A stretch of 64,000 bases of DNA from Phycisphaeraceae bacterium (GTDB taxonomy: Bacteria > Planctomycetota > Phycisphaerae > Phycisphaerales > UBA1924): NCBI GenBank assembly GCA_019636675.1, contig JAHBXC010000002.1, positions 620,001-684,000 on the forward strand. Direction: 5' to 3'. The notes below the pieces were generated by a model, which saw only the letters and a program-made list of their open reading frames with translations, did no database searches and had not been told where the DNA came from. The position numbers were made by a program, and so were the translations under genes. Shown here piece by piece: positions 1-8,809 of this stretch; the stretch's first letter is position 1, and each line of letters opens with the position of its first letter.

Positions 1-690
1 TGCCTGCGCGTCGAAGAGGGGCGCCCCTGGGTGATCGCGAAGTGGGCGCAGACGCTGGACGGGCGCGTCGCGACGCGGACCGGCGATTCGAAGTGGATCT
101 CGGGCGAGCGATCGCGCGCGATGGTGCATCGCTGGCGCGGGCGCGTCGACGCGGTGCTCACCGGCGTGGGCACGGTCGTCGCGGACGACCCGATGCTGAC
201 GGCGCGTGCGCCACGCCCGGCGCGACGCGTCGCGCTGCGCGCCGTGGTCGACCCGTCGCTGCGCACCCCGCCCGGCGCGACGATCGTGCGCACCGCGTAC
301 GAGACGCCCGTCGTGCTGTTCTGCGAGCCCGACGCCGCCGATCGCGCCGACGCGCTGCGTGATCGCGGCGTGGTCGTCGTGCCCATCGGCCCCGATCGTC
401 ACGACCCGGCGCGTCTCGACCTGCGCGAGGCGATGGAATGGCTCGCGCGCGAGCGCGGGGCGACGAATGTGCTCCTCGAGGCCGGGCCGGGGCTGCTCTC
501 GTCGATGCTGCGCGCCGACCTGATCGACGAGGCGCGCGTGTTCGTCTCGCCCGTGCTCCTGGGGGACAGGGCCGCGATCCCGGCGTTTGACCTCCGACCG
601 CTCGACCGCCTCGCCGACGCGCGCCGCGTCGAAACAACGGGCGTCCGGCGCATCGGCGACGACGCGCTGCTCACGCTGCGATTCCGGTGA
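1..690 (+). CDS. ribD: RibD reductase domain, 5' truncated by window edge
   Basis: This is the C-terminal reductase domain of riboflavin biosynthesis protein RibD, which reduces diaminohydroxyribosylaminopyrimidine 5'-phosphate with NADPH in the cytoplasm. The frame is open to base 1 (the first codons read CLRVEEGRPWVIAKWAQTLD), so the N-terminal deaminase domain probably lies outside the window. Family signatures are the W-A-Q-T-L-D-G-R stretch, S-K-W-I-S-G, the G-V-G-T-V-V-A-D-D-P-M-L-T substrate loop and L-L-E-A-G-P-G near the end. It ends 4 bases before the convergent DUF4340 gene. A stand-alone reductase starting at the GTG at 31 is possible but less likely, because the reading frame and homologous residues continue upstream. 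Confidence 0.88.
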   Translation, partial: CLRVEEGRPWVIAKWAQTLDGRVATRTGDSKWISGERSRAMVHRWRGRVDAVLTGVGTVVADDPMLTARAPRPARRVALRAVVDPSLRTPPGATIVRTAYETPVVLFCEPDAADRADALRDRGVVVVPIGPDRHDPARLDLREAMEWLARERGATNVLLEAGPGLLSSMLRADLIDEARVFVSPVLLGDRAAIPAFDLRPLDRLADARRVETTGVRRIGDDALLTLRFR

Positions 691-694
691 TGGA

Positions 695-2053
695 TCACTC
701 GGCGTCGAGCCACGCGCGCAGCAGGCGCGGCGTCTGGCTCTCGGCGTAGCGGCGCTCGACGCGCTCCTCGCGGACCACGAGGACGCGGCCTCGCTCCGAC
801 GGCTCCCAGCGCAGGCCCAGCGCGGCGCGGTCGTCGTCGGCGAGCCCGTAGAGTCGCACGCTGGCTTCGTTCGGCGGCGCGTCTGACTGCGCGAGCGAGA
901 CGCTCGACGGCTGCGCGTTGGCGAGGAACTGCAGCACCAGGTCGATGGCGCCCGGGTCGTCGGCCGGGTTGAGCTGGCGCTCCGCTTCGCTGCCCAGCGC
1001 GACCCAGGACATGACTTCGCGCCGGAAGGCGCCCTCGCGCCCTCGCTCGTCGCGCAGGGCGATCATGCCGATGTCGGCCGGCGACGCGCCGGTCGACGAC
1101 TGCGCGAGCAGCTCGGCGAGCGCGACGACGAGCCGATCGAGCGACGCGCCGCGCACGAGCACGGGCACGCCGTCGACTTCGCACAGGACGCTCTCGCCCG
1201 AATCGTCGAGCGTGCCGATGACGCGCAGCGCCGTCGCGTCGGTGGTGGTCGCGACGCCCCCGTCGTCTGCACGGAGCGTGCGCCGGTCGGTCTCGACGAC
1301 GACGGCGCGCAGCGCGGTGGAGTGCGCCGGCTGCGCCCTCGCGGCGGCGACGTCTTCGGGCGACGCGAAGCGCTGCACGCGAAGGTCGATCATCGCACCC
1401 AGCAGCGCGCCGATGCGCCGCTCGTCGGCGCGGCTGCGCAGCGGTTCACGAACGCGCCAACGCCCGGCGGTGCGCGCGAGCGAGATCGCCTCATCGTCCG
1501 CGTAGGCGAGTGTGATGCGCGACGCTTCGACCTCGACCCGGGGCATGGCGACGGGGCTGCGCCACGCGTCGGGGCGGATGTCGCCGAGCGCCTGGGCCAG
1601 TTCGACGGAGGCCGACCCGTACCCGCCGCGCTCGTTGGCGAGGAGGGCGCGCCCCCCGAAGGCCGCCTCGCCGCGCTCGAGCGTGAGGACCGATTCGTGG
1701 TCCCCGAAGCGGATCGCGACGCGCGTGCCGTCGCGCACCGACGCGCCTCGCCCCTCGATGCGGACCTCGCTGAGCAGGCGGAGCGTGGCGCGGACCGCGG
1801 GCTCGTTGGCCGGCCACCCGTCGTCGCTGAAGACCCACGCCCCGTCGGGGGTGCGCCGGAGCGACAGGGCCGGCGAGCGCCCCAGCGGCGGGGTGATGTC
1901 GAGCGAGGTGGCTTCCCAGACCTGCCGCGGGACGAGGGGCTGTCCGGTCGCGTCGGCCTCGGTGGACGGTCGGGCGCCGCTGACCAGCGCGAGCGCGAGC
2001 GCCACGAGGGCCGCGGCGAGGAGGCCGGCGATGATCAGCGCTCGCGTCAGCAT
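695..2053 (-). CDS. DUF4340 domain protein of a Gld-type ABC system
   Basis: The protein has about 452 residues, with one N-terminal membrane helix (roughly residues 5-25) and a long extracytoplasmic part resembling the DUF4340 family. Such proteins are usually encoded last in operons with a Gld-like ABC exporter, as here: its start lies about 37 bases after the GldG-like gene. The DUF4340 fold occurs twice in many members, and the region D-G-A-W-V-F-S-D-D-G-W-P-A-N fits the first copy. I chose the ATG at 2053; an in-frame GTG two codons upstream (2059) is equally possible because neither has a clear Shine-Dalgarno site. The biochemical role is not established; a cell-envelope role follows from context. 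Confidence 0.75.
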   Translation of the reverse strand: MLTRALIIAGLLAAALVALALALVSGARPSTEADATGQPLVPRQVWEATSLDITPPLGRSPALSLRRTPDGAWVFSDDGWPANEPAVRATLRLLSEVRIEGRGASVRDGTRVAIRFGDHESVLTLERGEAAFGGRALLANERGGYGSASVELAQALGDIRPDAWRSPVAMPRVEVEASRITLAYADDEAISLARTAGRWRVREPLRSRADERRIGALLGAMIDLRVQRFASPEDVAAARAQPAHSTALRAVVVETDRRTLRADDGGVATTTDATALRVIGTLDDSGESVLCEVDGVPVLVRGASLDRLVVALAELLAQSSTGASPADIGMIALRDERGREGAFRREVMSWVALGSEAERQLNPADDPGAIDLVLQFLANAQPSSVSLAQSDAPPNEASVRLYGLADDDRAALGLRWEPSERGRVLVVREERVERRYAESQTPRLLRAWLDAE

Positions 2054-2090
2054 GCCCACAATGTATCGCGTTCGGGCGCGGCGCGCCCGT

Positions 2091-4232
2091 TCACCCTCGG
2101 AGGATTCGGAGGAGCGCGCCCAGGAGAAGCGTCATCGTCGCGGGGCCGAGGATGCAGAGCCACCAGAGCAGGCGCAGCGAGCCGGGGGGGATCGGGCGCA
2201 CGCGCGGGCCGGCGTCGCGCGACGAGCCGGGCGCGATCAGGTCGTCCTGGCCCGCGAGCCAGAGGACGCTCGCGTCGAAGAGTTCGAGGTTGCCCGGGTT
2301 GGTCTCGACGACGCGCCCGTCAACCTCCTGCGTCTGCTGGGCGAGGGCGTCGAGGAACCAGCCGTTGCTGCCCACGACGACGACGCGCTGAGGGGCGGTC
2401 GTGCTTTCGAGGAAGCGCTCACCGGCGGCGGCGACGATCCATGGCCCGCCCCCGAGGTCGACGCGCGGGTCGAACTCCGCCGTCGCGGCGCCCCCTCGCG
2501 CAAGCGTGGGCCACTGCGACTCGCCCCAGATCCGGTCGCTGCGATCGACGAGGAGCAGGGGGGTGAACACGGTTTCGCCCCCGTCCACCGGCTCGATGAG
2601 CATCGACGAGGGCCAGAGCAGGACCGTCGCGAGCCCGTCGAGGGCGGCGCCGATGGGGTGGTCGCGCTCGGCGCGCAGGAGTCGGAAGGCGGAGCCCGAG
2701 CGGGGCCCCGAGGGAGTCGACATTGTCTCGACGAGCGGCCTGCCCGACTCCACGCGAAGCCCCAGCGGCGCGAACGGCGCGACGAGCGGGTCGGGCTCGC
2801 CCACGCGCGGCAGGAGCGAGGGCGTCGCGCTGAGCAGGATGTTCTCGCCCTCGCTCACGAGCGATTCGACGGCGCGCGCGAGCATGCCCATGCGCCCGGC
2901 CGCCTCGGCGACATCGGAACGACCGGGCAGGACGATCCAGACGACCGGGCGCCCTGCGGCGCGCGCGTCGGCGAGCGAGGGGCGCGCCTGGTCGACGCCG
3001 GTCGCCCACTCGCGCACGAGCATGCCCCGGGCCGAGACGCGATCGAGCAGCTGGCGCATCGCGCCGGCTGCGTCGGTCTGCGTCGGGCCGAGGGGCTCGA
3101 GGATGCGGACCTGCTGGCTATGAACGAGCACGAGGACCGGCGCCGAGGCGCCTCCGGCGGCGGCGAGGGCCGACGAGATCGCGTCCTCGGCGGCGAAGCG
3201 GATGCGCCCCGCGCCGCCCGGGGCGTCGGGACGCTCGGCGAGCACGCTCTCGATGCGGATCGCGACGACCTCGTCTTTGGAGAGGATGACCGCGACGTCC
3301 TGGCTCTGCAGGAGTTTCAGCGTGTCGAGGAGTTTGACGCGCGGGGCGCGCATGATCGCGTCGTGGGCGCGCAGGGCCTCGTCGCGCGCCAGCTCGGCCT
3401 CGCGCTGCACGGCGCGGGCGTCGGGGGCGATCGCGCCGAACTGCTCGCGCGGCGCGAGCTGCGAGGCGGCGCGCGCGATGGTCTCGAGCGCGTCGGCGGC
3501 GCGCTTCAGCACCACGCCCAACGAGCCCTGCGCGGCCGGGATGTCCGGCAGTTCGACGCCGGCGACGCGCACCACGCCTGCAACGGGGAACGAGTCGGCG
3601 ACCTGCGTGAGTTCGCGTTCGTGCACGCGCGGGACGGCTGCCAGCTCGTCGAGCGCGCCGAGCAGTTCGGGCGACTCGCCCGGCAGCGCGGCGCTCCACG
3701 CGCCCAGGCGCGAGCCCATCGCCTGCAGTCGCCCGGCGATATCGCGGGCGGCGTCGGCGGCGCGCCGGATGTCCTCGCGCGCTTGCGCGACCTCGGCCTC
3801 GCGAAGCGCGAGCAGGCGCGTGGGCAGCGTTTCGAAGGAGGCGCGCCCGACGGGCGAGGAGGGGTCGAGCCACGCGGCCGACAGGTTGGGCGAGGCGCGC
3901 CCGAGCGTGTCGAGAAGATCGACGAGCCGGCGCGCCGAGGCCTGGTCGAGCCGATCGCCGCCGGCGACGACGATGAGCTCGTGCGGCGTGTCGAGGGACG
4001 CGAGCATCGCGAGGGTGCGCGGCGAGAGGGAGTGCTCGCGCGTCGCGGTGACATCGAGTCGCACGCGCCGTGTCTCGGCGAGGAACTGGGCCGCGGCGCA
4101 GAACACCGTGGTGACCGCGATGAGCGCGAGCGTGAGCAGGGCGTAGCGGACGCGCCGGGCCGACGCGCCGCGAGACGCCGCGCGGAAGGCGTCGCGTTCG
4201 GTGGTGTTGCCTGGGGAGGGCGTGTTCGTCAT
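2091..4232 (-). CDS. GldG-like ABC-2 auxiliary protein
   Basis: This 713-residue protein has an N-terminal membrane helix (about residues 28-48), a large extracytoplasmic GldG/IFT52-like region and a C-terminal helix (G-P-A-T-M-T-L-L-L-G-A-L-L) ending L-R-I-L-R-G. Segments typical of the family are R-L-D-V-T-A-T-R-E-H-S-L-S-P near residue 60, P-V-L-V-L-V-H-S-Q-Q in the middle and the late V-V-V-G-S-N-G-W-F. The start is the ATG at 4232, which overlaps the permease stop by 4 bases (ATGA), a sign of translational coupling. The reading frame stays open far upstream, but that part lies over the permease and ATPase genes and is a shadow. It probably works with the ABC transporter on an envelope or motility substrate; the substrate is unknown. 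Confidence 0.78.
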   Translation of the reverse strand: MTNTPSPGNTTERDAFRAASRGASARRVRYALLTLALIAVTTVFCAAAQFLAETRRVRLDVTATREHSLSPRTLAMLASLDTPHELIVVAGGDRLDQASARRLVDLLDTLGRASPNLSAAWLDPSSPVGRASFETLPTRLLALREAEVAQAREDIRRAADAARDIAGRLQAMGSRLGAWSAALPGESPELLGALDELAAVPRVHERELTQVADSFPVAGVVRVAGVELPDIPAAQGSLGVVLKRAADALETIARAASQLAPREQFGAIAPDARAVQREAELARDEALRAHDAIMRAPRVKLLDTLKLLQSQDVAVILSKDEVVAIRIESVLAERPDAPGGAGRIRFAAEDAISSALAAAGGASAPVLVLVHSQQVRILEPLGPTQTDAAGAMRQLLDRVSARGMLVREWATGVDQARPSLADARAAGRPVVWIVLPGRSDVAEAAGRMGMLARAVESLVSEGENILLSATPSLLPRVGEPDPLVAPFAPLGLRVESGRPLVETMSTPSGPRSGSAFRLLRAERDHPIGAALDGLATVLLWPSSMLIEPVDGGETVFTPLLLVDRSDRIWGESQWPTLARGGAATAEFDPRVDLGGGPWIVAAAGERFLESTTAPQRVVVVGSNGWFLDALAQQTQEVDGRVVETNPGNLELFDASVLWLAGQDDLIAPGSSRDAGPRVRPIPPGSLRLLWWLCILGPATMTLLLGALLRILRG

Positions 4233-4945
4233 CGCCACCTCCTCAGCGTGAGCATCGCGCCGGAGAGGACGAGGAACCAGGCGCTCGCGACGAGGAAGAA
4301 GACGACGTGCGAGGTGTCGATGACGCCCTTGGCGAAATCCCCCATGCGCATGTCGATGGACAGCGGGTAGAGATACTGCGCCCACGGGTCGCCCAGGTAC
4401 GCGGCCCCCTGGAGCGTGGCGATGCGCAGGAGAAGGAAGAAGAACAGCGACGCGAGGAACGCGACGATCTGGCTGTCGGTGAGCGTGGAGAACAGCAGCC
4501 CGACGCTGAGATAGAGCGCGCCGACGAGGACGAGACCGAGGTATCCGGCTCCGATGGGGCCGTAGTCGGGGTCGGCGAAGACTTCGAGCACTCCGACATA
4601 GACGAGCGTGGGCGCGAGCATCGCGAGCAGGAACCCGGCGGCGCCGAGGTACTTCCCGACGACGATGGCCCAGTCCGAGACCGGCGAGGTCATCAGTGGC
4701 TCGAGCGTGCCGACGCGCTGCTCGTCGGCGAGCAGGCGCATCGACGCGGCCGGGGCGACGAAGAGCAGCAGCCAGGTCGAGACGGCGAAGAACCCGCGCA
4801 GCGTCGCGGGCGAGCCCGGCTGGAGACTGCCCAGCGCGAAGACCGCGCCGCTGAGGGCGAGGTAGAGCGCGATCACGACCCAGCCCATCGGCTGGCGGAA
4901 GAACCCGGCGAACTCGCGCGACGCGATGGCGAGCACGCCCCTCAT
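4229..4945 (-). CDS. ABC-2 type transporter permease
   Basis: This 238-residue integral membrane protein has about six hydrophobic helices (for example around 20-40, 55-75, 110-135, 145-170, 180-200 and 210-232). It matches the GldF/NosY-type ABC-2 permease family: residues 75-90 carry the D-E-Q-R-V-G-T-L-E-P-L-M-T-S-P-V signature typical of this group. It overlaps the upstream ATPase gene and the downstream GldG-like gene by 4 bases each, so the three are translated as a coupled set. It forms the membrane channel of the exporter; the substrate cannot be read from the sequence. Confidence 0.88.
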   Translation of the reverse strand: MRGVLAIASREFAGFFRQPMGWVVIALYLALSGAVFALGSLQPGSPATLRGFFAVSTWLLLFVAPAASMRLLADEQRVGTLEPLMTSPVSDWAIVVGKYLGAAGFLLAMLAPTLVYVGVLEVFADPDYGPIGAGYLGLVLVGALYLSVGLLFSTLTDSQIVAFLASLFFFLLLRIATLQGAAYLGDPWAQYLYPLSIDMRMGDFAKGVIDTSHVVFFLVASAWFLVLSGAMLTLRRWR

Positions 4946-5907
4946 GACAGGGCCTCCTCGTCGGCCTGGGCGATCGCGCGAGCGAAGACGTCCTCGAGCG
5001 ACGCGTGCTCGGCGTGCAGCTCACGCAGGGCGGCGCCGGCGCGATGCAGCTCCGCGGCGAGTCGTTCGCGAAGGTCGCCGGCGCCCGGCGCGGGCTCGAC
5101 GCGCAGGCGCGCCCACCCATCGGGCAGCGTCTCGCCGACCGCCATGCCGACGCCCCCGGTGGCGCGCGCGGCTTCGATGAGCGCCTCGACCGAGTGTCCG
5201 TCGCGCGGCTTGGCCTCGACGCTGATCGACGCGGCGCGGGCGACGCTCCGGGTCAGCTCGTCGGGCGACCCGTCGGCGCGGACCTTGCCCCGGGCGATGA
5301 CGATGATCCGATCGCAGGTCCGCTCGACTTCCGGCAGGATGTGCGAGCTGAGCAGGAGCGTGCGATCTCCGGCGAGGTCGCGCAGGAGGCGGCGCGTCTC
5401 GATGATCTGCGTGGGGTCGAGCCCGCTGGTGGGCTCGTCGAGGATCAGCACGGGCGGGTCGTGCAGGAGCGCCGACGCCAGCCCGACGCGCTGCCGGTAT
5501 CCCTTGCTGAGCTGCCCGATCCGTTTGCGTCGGACCTCGCGCAGCCAGCAGCGATCGACGACCCGGCCGATCGCTGCACGCCGGGCCGGGCGCGCCATCG
5601 CGAACAGGCGACCCCGGTAGTCGAGAAACTCCTCGACGCGCATCTCGCGATAGAGCGGGGCCGACTCGGGCAGGTACCCGATCCGTCGCCGGACCTTGTG
5701 GCTCTCGTCCACGCAGTCGAACCCGTCGACGCGCGCCGAGCCGGCCGAGGGGGCGAAGAACCCCGTCAGCACGCGGATCGTGGTCGTCTTCCCGGCCCCG
5801 TTCGGGCCCAGGAACCCCACGACCTGCCCCCTGGGCACGGAGAACGACACCCCTCGCACGGCGGCGAAGGCGCCAAAGACTTTCCAAAGCCCGTCCGCTT
5901 CGATCAT
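4942..5907 (-). CDS. ABC transporter ATP-binding protein
   Basis: This 321-residue ATPase has a Walker A motif (G-P-N-G-A-G-K-T-T) near residue 38, a Q-loop region at G-Y-L-P-E-S, a signature motif L-S-K-G-Y-R-Q-R near residue 138, Walker B L-I-L-D-E-P-T-S-G-L-D-P and the switch histidine in S-S-H-I-L. A C-terminal domain of about 90 residues follows, as in GldA/CcmA-like exporters. The start is the ATG at 5907, giving M-I-E-A-D-G-L-W-K; the longer open frame upstream covers the divergent regulator gene and is spurious. It is the first gene of the four-gene minus-strand operon. It energises the ABC-2 permease. Confidence 0.92.
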   Translation of the reverse strand: MIEADGLWKVFGAFAAVRGVSFSVPRGQVVGFLGPNGAGKTTTIRVLTGFFAPSAGSARVDGFDCVDESHKVRRRIGYLPESAPLYREMRVEEFLDYRGRLFAMARPARRAAIGRVVDRCWLREVRRKRIGQLSKGYRQRVGLASALLHDPPVLILDEPTSGLDPTQIIETRRLLRDLAGDRTLLLSSHILPEVERTCDRIIVIARGKVRADGSPDELTRSVARAASISVEAKPRDGHSVEALIEAARATGGVGMAVGETLPDGWARLRVEPAPGAGDLRERLAAELHRAGAALRELHAEHASLEDVFARAIAQADEEALS

Positions 5908-6042
5908 GAGAAGGGGCACAGTACCGCTGGTGGTGCGTCCGATGTCAAGGGGTCCGGTCTCATCGGTCCTACGCGTAGGACCGATGCAGGTTTCCTCTTC
6001 CTGCGTACACTCCGCGGCCCGGAGACCGCCTTGCCCGACGAC

Positions 6043-7806
6043 ATGAACCGACAGTCGGAACACCCCAGCGAGAACGGCCGGCCCGTTCGTCCGGGGATCG
6101 ACCGCCCTCGCCTCTTCGTGCTCGACACAGCCGAGCCCGGCGAGCAGGCGCTGCTGTGTCTGCGCGGGCAGTTCGATGTTTCGGTCCTGCCGCTCAACGA
6201 GTTCCGTGCCGCGGATTTCGATCTCGCGCTCGTGCCTGCGTCGATCCGCGCGTCCGACCTGACCGGGCTGACCATCGGCGCGCGCGCCGTGCTCGACTCG
6301 CTGGGCGAGGGCGCGTGCCTGTGCGACACCGAGGGGTCGCTCGTCTGGTGCACCGGGCGCTTCGACCTCTTCGACCAGCCCACACGCGAGAAGATCATCG
6401 TCGCCTGCCGCGAGGCCGCATCCCGGTACGGCGCGATGTTCGCCGAGATGGTCGAGTATGACCGCACCCGCCCGATCCCGACGCGCAAGATCGTCGTCAC
6501 CTCCGACGAGTCCTCGCGTGTGTTCGAGGTCATCATCTCCGCGGTGCTCGACGCCGAGCTGGCGCTGCAGGGCCGGGCGGTCCTGCGCCGCGTCGCGGCG
6601 GTCGTGTTCGACATCACCGCCGCCCGCCGGGCGTCGCAGAAGACCCAGACGATCGAGCGTGCCGCCGAGGAGCTGGTGCGCATCGAGCCCGACACGGTCC
6701 GAAAGATGCACGTCGCCGAGCGCCTGAACCTGCTGCGGCAGCGCATCGTCACGCTCGCGCACGAGCTGCTCCAGTTCGACCACTTCGCGATCTGGCTCGT
6801 CGAGCCCGACACGAAGCGACTCGAGTTGGTGATGAGCACGGGCCTCTCGCCCGAGGTGCAGACGATCGACCTGTACGCGATGCCCGAGAACAACGGAATC
6901 TCCGGGTATGTCGGCGCGACCGGCCGGTCGTACATCTGCCACGATGTCGCCAAGGACCCCCGCTATATCAAGGGCATGGACACGCCCGGCAGCTCGCTGA
7001 CGCTCCCGCTTCTGCTGAACGACAAGGTCATCGGCGTCTTCAACATCGAATCCAACCGGATCGGCGCCTTCAGCGAGGACGACCGGCACTTCGCCGAGAA
7101 CTTCGCGCGGTACGTCGCCCTCGCGCTCAACATGCTCAACCTGATGGTCGCCGAGCGCATCGCGACGAGCGCCACGGTGTCGGAGCGCGTGGAGGGATCG
7201 ATCTCCGAGCCGCTCAACGACCTGATGATCGAGGTCGACTGGCTGCGCGAGCAGGCGGCGGTCGCCGACCCCAAGATCGCGGTGCATGTCGCGCGCATCA
7301 CCAAGGACATCGAGGCGATCCGCTCTCGCGTCAAACAGGCGGCCAGCGGCGCGAGCACGATCCTCGGGATCGACCGCGAGCTCGAGCGCAAGGACCACGA
7401 CCCGCTCATCGCGGGGCGCACCATCCTCCTCGCCGACGACGACCCGGTCATCCGCGACCTGGCGCGGAGCGTCCTGCTCCATCGCGGCGCAGTCGTGCGC
7501 GAGTGCGAGAACGGGAAGGAAGCACTGAAGATCCTGCGCACCCCGGAGGGCGAGCCGCTCGCGGTCTCGCCCGTCGATCTGATCGTCTCCGACATCCGAA
7601 TGCCCGACCACAACGGCTACGAGATCTTCGCCGCGGCCCAGCGCATCCCGAACCCTCCACCGGTGATCCTGATGACCGGGTTCGGCTACGACCCGCACCA
7701 CTCCATCGTTCGTGCGTCGCAGGAGGGCCTGCAGTGCGTGCTCTTCAAGCCGTTCCAGATCGATCAACTGATCGCCGAGGTCCACAAGGCCTTCAGCGCG
7801 CCGTGA
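6043..7806 (+). CDS. GAF domain protein with C-terminal response-regulator receiver domain
   Basis: This is a 587-residue cytoplasmic signalling protein. Residues 20-65 look like a degenerate receiver or linker, residues about 85-200 resemble a PAS-like sensor, residues about 220-370 form a GAF domain (H-V-A-E-R-L-N-L-L to V-A-L-A-L-N), a helical stretch follows, and residues about 460-587 are a complete receiver domain. The receiver has the acidic cluster D-D-D near 465, the phosphoacceptor D517 in S-D-I-R-M-P-D and the switch lysine K569 in F-K-P-F. No kinase or DNA-binding domain is present. ATG at 6043 is chosen; TTG at 6031 is in frame. It diverges from the ABC operon and overlaps prmC by 14 bases tail to tail. 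The partner kinase is unknown. Confidence 0.85.
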   Translation: MNRQSEHPSENGRPVRPGIDRPRLFVLDTAEPGEQALLCLRGQFDVSVLPLNEFRAADFDLALVPASIRASDLTGLTIGARAVLDSLGEGACLCDTEGSLVWCTGRFDLFDQPTREKIIVACREAASRYGAMFAEMVEYDRTRPIPTRKIVVTSDESSRVFEVIISAVLDAELALQGRAVLRRVAAVVFDITAARRASQKTQTIERAAEELVRIEPDTVRKMHVAERLNLLRQRIVTLAHELLQFDHFAIWLVEPDTKRLELVMSTGLSPEVQTIDLYAMPENNGISGYVGATGRSYICHDVAKDPRYIKGMDTPGSSLTLPLLLNDKVIGVFNIESNRIGAFSEDDRHFAENFARYVALALNMLNLMVAERIATSATVSERVEGSISEPLNDLMIEVDWLREQAAVADPKIAVHVARITKDIEAIRSRVKQAASGASTILGIDRELERKDHDPLIAGRTILLADDDPVIRDLARSVLLHRGAVVRECENGKEALKILRTPEGEPLAVSPVDLIVSDIRMPDHNGYEIFAAAQRIPNPPPVILMTGFGYDPHHSIVRASQEGLQCVLFKPFQIDQLIAEVHKAFSAP

Positions 7807-8767
7807 CCGGCCTCGCGCCGACGATCACGCGCTCGAACCCCTCGAAATCCTTCAGCACCCGGGCCCGCTCGAAGCCGGCGCGTTCGGCCAGCGCCCTCGC
7901 GTCGCTCGCGTGCGACGCGGCGACCTCGACGAGCAGCTCTCCCCCCGGGCGCAGCAGCGCGCCGGCCCGGGCGAACAGCGGGCGCGCCAGGTCGAGCCCG
8001 TCCGCCCCGCCGCGCAGCGCCGATTCGGGCTCGAACAGCTTGACGTTGGGTTCGACCGCTTCCCACTCGTGGTCGGGGATGTAGGGAGGGTTGCTCAGCA
8101 CGAACGCGAAGCCATCGGGGGCGATCCCGCGGTGCGCGGCCTCGATCGGCGCGAGCAGGTCGCCCTGCGCGAGGGTGAGTCGATCGAGGACCCCGTGTCG
8201 CTGGGCGTTCATCGCGGCGACCGCGAGCGCGTCGTCTGAGAGGTCGCTCGCGATCCCCCGTGCGCCGGGGAGGTTCTTCAGCAGCGCGATCGCGATGCAC
8301 CCGCTGCCGGTGCACACATCCGCGAAGACCAGACCGGCGCCGTCGGGGCCGCAGCCCAGACTCGCGCAGTCCTGGCGCACGCGCTGAAGGGCGTGCTCCA
8401 CGATCGTCTCGGTCGCCGGGCGAGGCACGAGGACGCGCCGGTCGACGTGGAAGGGCAGCGAGAAGAACCACGCCTCGCCCACGAGGTACTGGACCGGCTC
8501 GTGCTTGAGCGCACGACCGACGAGCGTGCGCAGGGCGACGCGCTCCGCCTGCGACGCCGGGCGATCGGCGTGCGTGTAGAGCGCGAGGCGGTCGCACGCG
8601 AAGACATGGCACAGCAGAAGCTCGGCCAGCAGGCGGGGAGAGTCCAGCCCCTTGTCCCGGAAGGCGCCGGTCATCCAGTCGAGCAGGCGGCGCGTCGTCC
8701 AGGCCTGCGCGTCGGTGTTCCCGGGGGGGGCAGGGGCGTCGGCGCTCGCTGGGGGGGGCGTGGTCAT
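7793..8767 (-). CDS. prmC: Peptide chain release factor N5-glutamine methyltransferase
   Basis: PrmC (HemK) methylates the glutamine of the GGQ motif in release factors RF1 and RF2 using S-adenosylmethionine. The 324-residue product has the N-terminal helical substrate domain (residues about 25-115), the F-H-V-D-R-R-V-L-V-P-R-P-A-T-E link, the SAM-binding loop D-V-C-T-G-S-G-C-I-A and the catalytic N-P-P-Y at residues 226-229. The first 25 residues are a low-complexity proline/alanine extension. The start is the ATG at 8767, 42 bases from the divergent lipB start. Confidence 0.95.
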   Translation of the reverse strand: MTTPPPASADAPAPPGNTDAQAWTTRRLLDWMTGAFRDKGLDSPRLLAELLLCHVFACDRLALYTHADRPASQAERVALRTLVGRALKHEPVQYLVGEAWFFSLPFHVDRRVLVPRPATETIVEHALQRVRQDCASLGCGPDGAGLVFADVCTGSGCIAIALLKNLPGARGIASDLSDDALAVAAMNAQRHGVLDRLTLAQGDLLAPIEAAHRGIAPDGFAFVLSNPPYIPDHEWEAVEPNVKLFEPESALRGGADGLDLARPLFARAGALLRPGGELLVEVAASHASDARALAERAGFERARVLKDFEGFERVIVGARPVTAR

Positions 8768-8809
8768 CCGACGCGAGTGTAGTGACGCCCGTGGCGGCTA
8801 GCATTCTGG

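Noticed and set aside
2091-5120. 1009-residue minus-strand frame spanning GldG-like, permease and ATPase genes
   Set aside because: Only its 2091-4232 part is coding; the rest overlaps genes with strong motifs in another frame and lacks any domain.
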